Part shown: piece by piece, positions 22,805 to 28,076 of the stretch
Layout: each line of letters starts with the position of its first letter
Numbering within the stretch: position 1 is the stretch's first letter
DNA from: Gammaproteobacteria bacterium
Lineage (GTDB): Bacteria > Pseudomonadota > Gammaproteobacteria > Natronospirales > REEB76
Assembly: GCA_027317045.1 (NCBI GenBank)
Contig: DAHVFI010000073.1
Coordinates: 1 to 28,076 of the forward strand
DNA: 28,076 bases
Reading direction: 5' to 3'
Notes under the pieces: model-generated
The model's database searches: none
What the model saw: the letters and a program-made list of their open reading frames with translations, nothing else
What the model was told of the DNA's origin: nothing
Program-made: the position numbers and the translations under genes

Positions 22805-23404
22805 ATGCCCTCTGTCATGAGCACGCCGCATACCCCTGAACCGATTTCGGATTCCCCGGCTCCGGCATCGCCGGGAGTGTTCCGGCGGCTGGCATCGGGT
22901 TTCTATGATCTGCTCATCATGCTTGCCCTCTGCATGATGGCGACCCTGCTCGTCATGCCGTTTGCACCTGGCTACACATTAGAAGCTTTTTATGCCCATC
23001 ACACCGGCGTGAAGCTGATGTACCAGGTGGGACTGCTGGCCCTGGGTTACGCCTTCTTCGCAGGCTTCTGGACCCACGGCGGCCAGACCCTCGGCATGCG
23101 CACCTGGAGCCTGCAGTTGGTGCGCATGGATGGCACGCACCTGGGCTGGTACCGGGCATTGATCCGCTATCTCACCTTGCTGATTCCCTGGCTGCTGCTG
23201 CTGCTGGGTTGTGAATTTCTCATCAACGCCGGCGGACAGCCGCACAGAAATCTTTATACCATGACTGCCATCGGGATATTCATGCTAGTGATCGCGGCTT
23301 TCGTCTGGCCAGCCTTCGATCCGCATCATCTTGCATGGAATGACCGCCTCTCGGGTACACGTATGGTGGTCTTGCGCGAAACCCGCAAAATCAAACAGAC
23401 ATAA
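22805..23404 (+). CDS. RDD-family inner-membrane protein
   Basis: A 199-residue protein with an RDD domain: FRRLASGFYDLLIM in the first helix, with the Arg and Asp that name the family, GGQTLGMRTWSLQLV in the middle, and a late loop WNDRLSGTRMVVL. Four hydrophobic segments are visible (about 33-52, 72-90, 117-137, 148-168). The function of the family is largely unknown; some members have been linked to ion or sodium transport. The gene starts 10 bases after the tRNA CCA, so it is probably transcribed from the tRNA promoter. An ATG at 22817 is an alternative start. Confidence 0.85.
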   Translation: MPSVMSTPHTPEPISDSPAPASPGVFRRLASGFYDLLIMLALCMMATLLVMPFAPGYTLEAFYAHHTGVKLMYQVGLLALGYAFFAGFWTHGGQTLGMRTWSLQLVRMDGTHLGWYRALIRYLTLLIPWLLLLLGCEFLINAGGQPHRNLYTMTAIGIFMLVIAAFVWPAFDPHHLAWNDRLSGTRMVVLRETRKIKQT

Positions 23405-23574
23405 TCACGCGCGCTTACGCGTCCAGCAGCGCCTGGCCGCGGGATGGAGACTAATCCGCCTCACGCGTATGATTCATGGGCAATACTTAATGTTGCACTG
23501 CGCCTGGCGCGGCTCAATTCCGGTGCGCGGGCGTGTACAACTGTGATCAAATGTCCCAATCGGAGGAAGTATTT

Positions 23575-23985
23575 ATGAATAAACGTATTTTGCCCTTTGC
23601 TCTCGCGGCCCTCATGCTATTGGCGACACCCCTGATTAGTTTTGCCGCCGGCAAGGCCAATCAGGAAATCGCCACCGATACAACACACGCGCAAATGGCC
23701 GCGGCCGCTGCTGATACTGCGACGGCTGTTATGCATTTCCATCATGTAATCAATTGTCTGGTGGGTGTGAAAGGCAAGCAATTCGATGCTAACGCGGGTA
23801 ATCCATGTAAAGATATGGGAAATGGCGCATTGAACGATGTCAAAAAAACATCACAGGAACATGCCAAGTTGATGCGTGCGCTAGCTCTCGCGGAGCAGGC
23901 TTTGCATGCCGACACCCTCAAGGCCACCCGGCAGTACGCTGCGGATATCACCGAGGCACTCAAAGGCACCGATCCTGGTATGTAA
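23575..23985 (+). CDS. Small exported protein of unknown function
   Basis: I do not recognise the family. From the ATG at 23575, with GGAGG about 8 bases upstream, it encodes 136 residues with a clear signal peptide (MNKRILPFALAALMLLATPLISFAA, cleavage near residue 25). The mature part is predicted mostly helical, rich in Ala, with His-rich AVMHFHHVINC and only two cysteines (C61, C78), which may form a disulfide. The helical layout recalls small periplasmic metal or heme proteins, but no CxxCH heme motif exists. It stands alone, about 170 bases after the RDD gene, and is followed by a strong terminator, so it is probably a monocistronic unit. Confidence 0.75.
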   Translation: MNKRILPFALAALMLLATPLISFAAGKANQEIATDTTHAQMAAAAADTATAVMHFHHVINCLVGVKGKQFDANAGNPCKDMGNGALNDVKKTSQEHAKLMRALALAEQALHADTLKATRQYAADITEALKGTDPGM

Positions 23986-23999
23986 TTGACGACTGTTCG

Positions 24000-24030
24000 G
24001 CGGGGGTAGAGACGTAGGCTCTGCCCCCGC
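24000..24030 (+). terminator. Rho-independent terminator after the small exported protein
   Basis: GCGGGGGTAGAG (24000-24011) pairs with CTCTGCCCCCGC (24019-24030) over 12 positions with one wobble pair and a 7-base loop, followed by the T-rich TTGTCTTGCTT. It starts 15 bases after the stop codon. Confidence 0.8.
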
Positions 24031-24068
24031 TTGTCTTGCTTATTTGCAATCAATGCTTAGGCATTCGA

Positions 24069-24099
24069 AATTGTGGGCGTAAGCCCGAGCAATTTTTTT
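24069..24099 (+). terminator. Second hairpin with T-tract, between the small protein and lptG
   Basis: AATTG (24069-24073) and GGGC pair with GCCC and CAATT (24090-24094) around a GTAA loop, with small internal bulges, followed by seven Ts. In this orientation it would stop plus-strand transcripts that pass the first terminator; on the minus strand it may form the end of the lptFG mRNA, without a U-tract. Confidence 0.5.
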
Positions 24100-24130
24100 G
24101 CCGAGTTCCTGATTCCAAACTTCTTGGCGA

Positions 24131-25195
24131 TCAGCGGATGCGGCTGACTGCAATGCCGCTGACAACGGCCAGCAGCGCCGTTGGCAGCCACGCCGTGAGT
24201 ACCGGATCCAGGCCGAATACCACGCCGCTCTGGGTAAACATGCTGTTGAACACGAAGAAGCCGATGCCGATGAGCATGCCGGTCACGAGCCGTTGACCGG
24301 CGGTCGCGGAACGCAACGGTCCGAATACGAATGGCAACGCCAAAAGCAGCATCACCATCAGCGACAAAGGTTGCGCGATTCGGCCCCAGAACGCGGCGAT
24401 ATAGCGGTTGGCATTGATGCCGTTGGTGCGCAGGTATTCGATATATTGGTAGAGACCGTGGGCTGAAAGGCTGTCGCTGTCCACCACAAACAGGCTCAAC
24501 AATCCCGGGCCGAGAAAGGTGTGCCATTCGAGGCTTGGGAGATTCTGCGTGGTGGCCCCTGCCGGTGTCAGCTTTGTCTCATGCAAATCTTTGAGCAACC
24601 AAGTGCCGTGATGAAATATCGCCGAATCAGCCTGGGCTATGCTCAGCAAATGGTGCTTATCATCAACATGGTAAATAGAGATGCCTTGAGCGCTATTGCG
24701 CGCAGTCATCTGCCTGATATTCATGAACCTCTCGCCATCCTTGGCCCAGATGCCGCCGGCCCCCAGCACATTGGTCTGGTTGTACAACAACTGCGAACGC
24801 CGGTTTTCGGCATAACGCTGCGCCGGCGGTGCAATGAATTCCCCCAGCACTACGCACAACACCAACAACACGATACCCCCGGCCATGGCGGAAAGTCCCA
24901 ATCGCGCCACCGACAGGCCGGCGGTACGCATTACCATAAGCTCGTTATGGGTGGCGAGATCGCCGAGACCCAGCATGGCGCCCAGCAACACCGCCACTAC
25001 AAACATATTGTAGGCCTGCGAGGGAATGTAAAGCAGCGTGTAAAGCCCCGCATCCATCAGCGAGTAGTGCCCCCGCCCCACGCTATTGAACTCGCCCACG
25101 AAAGTGATAAGACTGGCGAGAGTGGTCAGTACCAGCAGCACCAGCAAGGTGCTAACGATTACCTGTACGGCGATGTGACGGTCAATCACCCGCAT
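24131..25195 (-). CDS. lptG: LptG, LPS export ABC transporter permease
   Basis: LptG and LptF form the inner-membrane part of the LptB2FG complex that extracts lipopolysaccharide and sends it to the LptC-A-D bridge. The 354-residue protein has three N-terminal membrane helices, a periplasmic beta-jellyroll domain (about 135-265) and three C-terminal helices, with SQAYNMFVVAVLLGAMLGLGDLATHNELMVMRTAG near the coupling helix. I use the ATG at 25195 (MRVIDRHIAVQV), with GGGGAG 7 bases upstream, rather than the longer frame from 25237. It overlaps the lptF stop by 14 bases, implying coupled translation. Confidence 0.95.
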   Translation of the reverse strand: MRVIDRHIAVQVIVSTLLVLLVLTTLASLITFVGEFNSVGRGHYSLMDAGLYTLLYIPSQAYNMFVVAVLLGAMLGLGDLATHNELMVMRTAGLSVARLGLSAMAGGIVLLVLCVVLGEFIAPPAQRYAENRRSQLLYNQTNVLGAGGIWAKDGERFMNIRQMTARNSAQGISIYHVDDKHHLLSIAQADSAIFHHGTWLLKDLHETKLTPAGATTQNLPSLEWHTFLGPGLLSLFVVDSDSLSAHGLYQYIEYLRTNGINANRYIAAFWGRIAQPLSLMVMLLLALPFVFGPLRSATAGQRLVTGMLIGIGFFVFNSMFTQSGVVFGLDPVLTAWLPTALLAVVSGIAVSRIR

Positions 25196-26291
25196 GAACA
25201 ACTCCCCGTTGCGGGAAAAACAGGCCGCGCCAGCCATACTGCTGATAAAGCAGCACGAGTGTCGCCAGCAACAGTAGCACCGGCACCCACCAGATACCGA
25301 TGCTCCTGGGCAGAATATTCCTTTCCAACCATACTCGTGCGATACCCACCAGGTTTGAATAGATCAGATAGGCGAGAATGGCAGCGAACAATTTGCCATA
25401 GCGGCCCTGGCGCGGTGAAGTGCGCGCCAACGGCACCGCCAGCAGGGTGAGCAACAGCGCAGACAGCGGTACCGACAAACGCCACTGGAATTCCGAAACC
25501 GCGGCTATATCGGAGTCGTTCAACAGCCGGCGTGTGGGCATTGCGGCGTAGCCTTCCGGGCCCAGGCTGGGCTCGGCAGGCGAAATGCGGATGCCATGCT
25601 CGGCGAACTGCACGATACGGAAATCCGCCTGGCCCGGCGTGCCGTCGTAACGATAACCGTCATGCAGCACCAGCATGCCGGCGCCACTATCGCCGCTTAC
25701 CTGACGGGTACCACTACTGGCGGAGATCACGTCCTGACGCTCACCGTTTGGCCCTTCCATGAACACATTCTGCAATTCATGCCCGTCGCGGCTCACGGCC
25801 GCCGCATACAGCACGCCGCGGCCGTTTTGATCCACCTTGAAGCGCCCGGATTCGAAGCTGCCCAGCTGAGCATTATGCCGGCCGTAAGTTTTGATAATGG
25901 TGGAGAGCCGCGCCGCCCAGGGCGCCACTTCCAACGACAGGCCGGCAAGAATGACGGCAAGAATCAGGGCAATGACCATCAGCGGCCGGTAAACCTGTCC
26001 CGGGCTCACACCGCAAGCCAGGAGCGTGGTCATCTCGTTGTCGCGGTACAGACGCCCCAGAGCCAGCATCACTCCCAGAAACAACGCGACCGGTATGACC
26101 ACGATGAAATAGCTGACCGAAGCGAGCCCCAGCAGCTCGAATACCGTGTCCTGCGGCAGTTGGCCGGCGGCCGCATCCCCCAGCAGCAGCGCGAAGCGGT
26201 TGCTGAGCAGGATCAGCATGAGGATGACGGTCACCGCTGCCCAAGTAAGCACGGTCTCGCGGACAAGATAGCGGTCAATAATGCGTGTCAA
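25182..26291 (-). CDS. lptF: LptF, LPS export ABC transporter permease
   Basis: Partner of LptG in LPS extraction. At 369 residues it begins MTRIIDRYLVRETVLTWAAVTVILMLILLSNR, like known LptF proteins. It has two sets of three membrane helices around a periplasmic jellyroll (about 130-265). The coupling-helix region is LGRLYRDNEMTTLLACGVSPGQVYRPL. The start is a TTG at 26291 with GAGG about 6 bases upstream; no better in-frame ATG lies nearby. Divergent from pepA, as in E. coli. Confidence 0.95.
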   Translation of the reverse strand: MTRIIDRYLVRETVLTWAAVTVILMLILLSNRFALLLGDAAAGQLPQDTVFELLGLASVSYFIVVIPVALFLGVMLALGRLYRDNEMTTLLACGVSPGQVYRPLMVIALILAVILAGLSLEVAPWAARLSTIIKTYGRHNAQLGSFESGRFKVDQNGRGVLYAAAVSRDGHELQNVFMEGPNGERQDVISASSGTRQVSGDSGAGMLVLHDGYRYDGTPGQADFRIVQFAEHGIRISPAEPSLGPEGYAAMPTRRLLNDSDIAAVSEFQWRLSVPLSALLLTLLAVPLARTSPRQGRYGKLFAAILAYLIYSNLVGIARVWLERNILPRSIGIWWVPVLLLLATLVLLYQQYGWRGLFFPQRGVVHAGD

Positions 26292-26345
26292 TGTTGCCCT
26301 CGGTGATGCCGGCGTTGCACATGATGCGTTAAACTAACGCCCGCG

Positions 26346-26373
26346 TTATTCCCGGTCGCGTGATCGGGAATAA
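26346..26373. promoter_or_regulatory. Perfect inverted repeat in the lptF-pepA intergenic region
   Basis: TTATTCCCG (26346-26354) and CGGGAATAA (26365-26373) form a 9-bp perfect inverted repeat with a 10-base centre. It lies in the 226-base gap between two divergent starts, 55 bases from lptF, so it could be an operator or a hairpin in the lptF leader. No T-tract flanks it. Confidence 0.4.
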
Positions 26374-26517
26374 GCACCGGCGCAGAAACCACCTCAGAGA
26401 CATCACCAACGCAGACTAAAGCTTCAACGAACGTATGCCAAGGGTAACAGTTTCCGACATGGCTTTTAAGCCTACGCCAACCAGCCATGACCCTGGCTGC
26501 CGCAAAGGAAGACACGC

Positions 26518-28002
26518 ATGCAATTTTCAGTAGAAAACGCCAAGCCCGATCAGTTGCAGTCCGCTTGCCTGGTCGCCGGGGTGTTTGCCGGCGGCAAACT
26601 GACGGCGGCGGCCCAAACCATCGATAAAGCCAGCCACGGCTATCTCAGCAAACTCATCAAGGGCGGCGCTCTCGAAGGCCGCAGCGGCCAGACCCTGCTT
26701 TTGTTCCAGGTGCCGGGAATAGCCGCCGAACGCCTGCTGTTGGTGGGACTCGGCATGGAAAAGGATTTCAAGCTGCCAACCTACCGTAAAGCCATGCACC
26801 AAACGGTGCGCGCACTCAACGATAACGGCGTCAAGCAAGCAACCAGCACACTGTCGTTGCTTGCGGTGCGCGACACCGATGCCTATCAACGCGCCCGGCA
26901 TGCGGTGGAGGTTGCCGAGGAGGCCAATTACCGTTTTGACCGGTGCAAGGGCAAGAAGGACAACCATAAACCGACGCTGCTAAAGCTGGCTCTGCTGGTG
27001 GCCAGTCGCGAAGAATTGCGTGCCGCGGAACGCGGATTACGCGACGGCATCGCCATCGCCGCCGGTGTGTCGCTGGCAAAAGACCTGGGCAACCTGCCGC
27101 CGAATATCTGCACGCCCAGTTACCTGGCCAATGAAGCGCGCAAATTCGGCAAGGGCGGCAAATTGAAAGTCACGGTGCTGGAAGAAGCGCAGATGGAAAA
27201 ACTCGGCATGGGCGCATTACTGGCGGTATCGCGCGGCAGCCGCCAGCCTGCGAAACTCATCATCATGGAATACCGCGGCGGCGCCAAGAACGCAAAACCC
27301 CAAGTGCTCGTCGGCAAGGGCATCACCTTCGATTCCGGCGGAATCTCGATCAAGCCGTCCGCCGCCATGGACGAAATGAAGTTCGACATGTGCGGCGCCG
27401 CCTGCGTGTTCGGCGCCCTCAAGGCGGTCATGCAGTTGGGTCTCAAAATCAATCTGGTGGGCGTGGTCCCTAGTTCGGAAAATCTGCCGGACGGTAATGC
27501 CGTCAAGCCAGCGGACATCGTCAAAACCATGTCCGGTCAGACGGTGGAAATCCTGAACACCGACGCGGAAGGACGGCTGATTCTGTGCGATGCACTCACC
27601 TATGCGCAGCGCTTCAAACCCGCCGCCATCGTGGACATGGCCACGCTTACCGGTGCCTGTGTGATCGCCTTGGGCAATGTAGTGTCCGGTCTGTTCGGCA
27701 ATGACGACAGCCTGGTGAAGGAATTATGGAACGCCGGCGAGAAATCCGCCGACCGCGCCTGGCAGTTGCCTTTATACGATGATTATCAGGACGGCTTGAA
27801 GAGCAATTTCGCGGATTTTGCCAACGTGGCGGGACGCGAGGGCGGCGCCATTACTGCCGCCTGCTATTTGTCGCGTTTCACCAAAGACATGCGTTGGGCG
27901 CATCTGGATATCGCCGGCACCGCCTGGAAGAACGGCGCGGAAAAAGGCGCCACCGGACGGCCGGTACCATTGCTGGTGCAATATCTGCTGGAATGCACCT
28001 AA
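26518..28002 (+). CDS. pepA: PepA, leucyl aminopeptidase
   Basis: A cytosolic M17 dinuclear metallopeptidase of 494 residues that releases N-terminal amino acids; in E. coli it also binds DNA in Xer recombination and gene regulation. The catalytic domain shows K267 and D272 in VGKGITFDSGG, D290, and the signature NTDAEGRL (347-354) with D349 and E351. The N-terminal macro-like domain is ordinary. The ATG at 26518 has AAGGA about 8 bases upstream. The gene after it lies outside the window; 28003-28076 shows no feature I can support. Confidence 0.97.
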   Translation: MQFSVENAKPDQLQSACLVAGVFAGGKLTAAAQTIDKASHGYLSKLIKGGALEGRSGQTLLLFQVPGIAAERLLLVGLGMEKDFKLPTYRKAMHQTVRALNDNGVKQATSTLSLLAVRDTDAYQRARHAVEVAEEANYRFDRCKGKKDNHKPTLLKLALLVASREELRAAERGLRDGIAIAAGVSLAKDLGNLPPNICTPSYLANEARKFGKGGKLKVTVLEEAQMEKLGMGALLAVSRGSRQPAKLIIMEYRGGAKNAKPQVLVGKGITFDSGGISIKPSAAMDEMKFDMCGAACVFGALKAVMQLGLKINLVGVVPSSENLPDGNAVKPADIVKTMSGQTVEILNTDAEGRLILCDALTYAQRFKPAAIVDMATLTGACVIALGNVVSGLFGNDDSLVKELWNAGEKSADRAWQLPLYDDYQDGLKSNFADFANVAGREGGAITAACYLSRFTKDMRWAHLDIAGTAWKNGAEKGATGRPVPLLVQYLLECT

Positions 28003-28076
28003 ATTCGTGATGCGCTTGTCCTCGTCCGCCTCGCAAAGCAAAGGACGCCGCGGAAAACTCGCGAGAGCGGCGGAGC

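Noticed and set aside
1..28076. CRISPR arrays, riboswitches, rRNA genes and complete insertion sequences
   Set aside because: Looked for through the window; no regularly spaced repeats, known aptamer cores, rRNA segments or transposase genes were seen.

Overview
The window is chromosomal DNA of a gammaproteobacterium, judged from gene order and protein families. It carries the classic block queG / nnr-tsaE-amiB-mutL-miaA-hfq-hflX-hflK in the same order and orientation as in Escherichia coli, plus pcnB-folK-panB-panC-panD and the divergent pair pepA / lptF-lptG. Cytochrome b features (heme histidine spacing of 15 in helix D, an HEVGSNNPDG segment, a PxWY Qo motif without glutamate) fit beta/gammaproteobacteria. 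Species cannot be fixed from sequence alone. No stretch over 300 bases lacks a gene.

Layout. 1-9026 (minus strand): nnr, tsaE, amiB, mutL, miaA, hfq, hflX and the 5' part of hflK, which runs off the left edge; queG is divergent from nnr. 10271-16990: a 6.7-kb accessory segment flanked by 33-bp near-perfect direct repeats (31/33, with a 25-bp perfect core). The right repeat forms the last codons of a 2OG-Fe(II) oxygenase/SEC-C gene. The left repeat is an orphan copy of that gene end, with its own in-frame stop. This is the signature of insertion into the 3' end of a gene with restoration of the reading frame. Inside are two divergent gene sets: chrA - orphan cytochrome b - outer-membrane barrel protein (minus) and chrB - cupredoxin - beta-propeller (plus). 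They share a 63-bp promoter region with a 12-bp palindrome.

16946-22633 (minus): the oxygenase, then panD, panC, panB, a deoxynucleoside kinase, folK and pcnB. These make coenzyme A precursors, folate precursor and deoxynucleotides, with RNA polyadenylation at the head. 22719-22794: tRNA-Glu(CTC) with its own promoter, followed closely by an RDD-family membrane protein gene. 23575-23985: a small secreted protein with a strong terminator. 24131-28002: lptG and lptF (LPS export), divergent from pepA.

The most interesting parts are the accessory segment, which combines chromate transport/regulation with a lone cytochrome b, a periplasmic type 1 copper protein, a beta-propeller and an outer-membrane protein, and its apparent attachment-site repeats. 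A second dispersed intergenic element (63 aligned bases plus a hairpin) occurs upstream of both hflK and panB.
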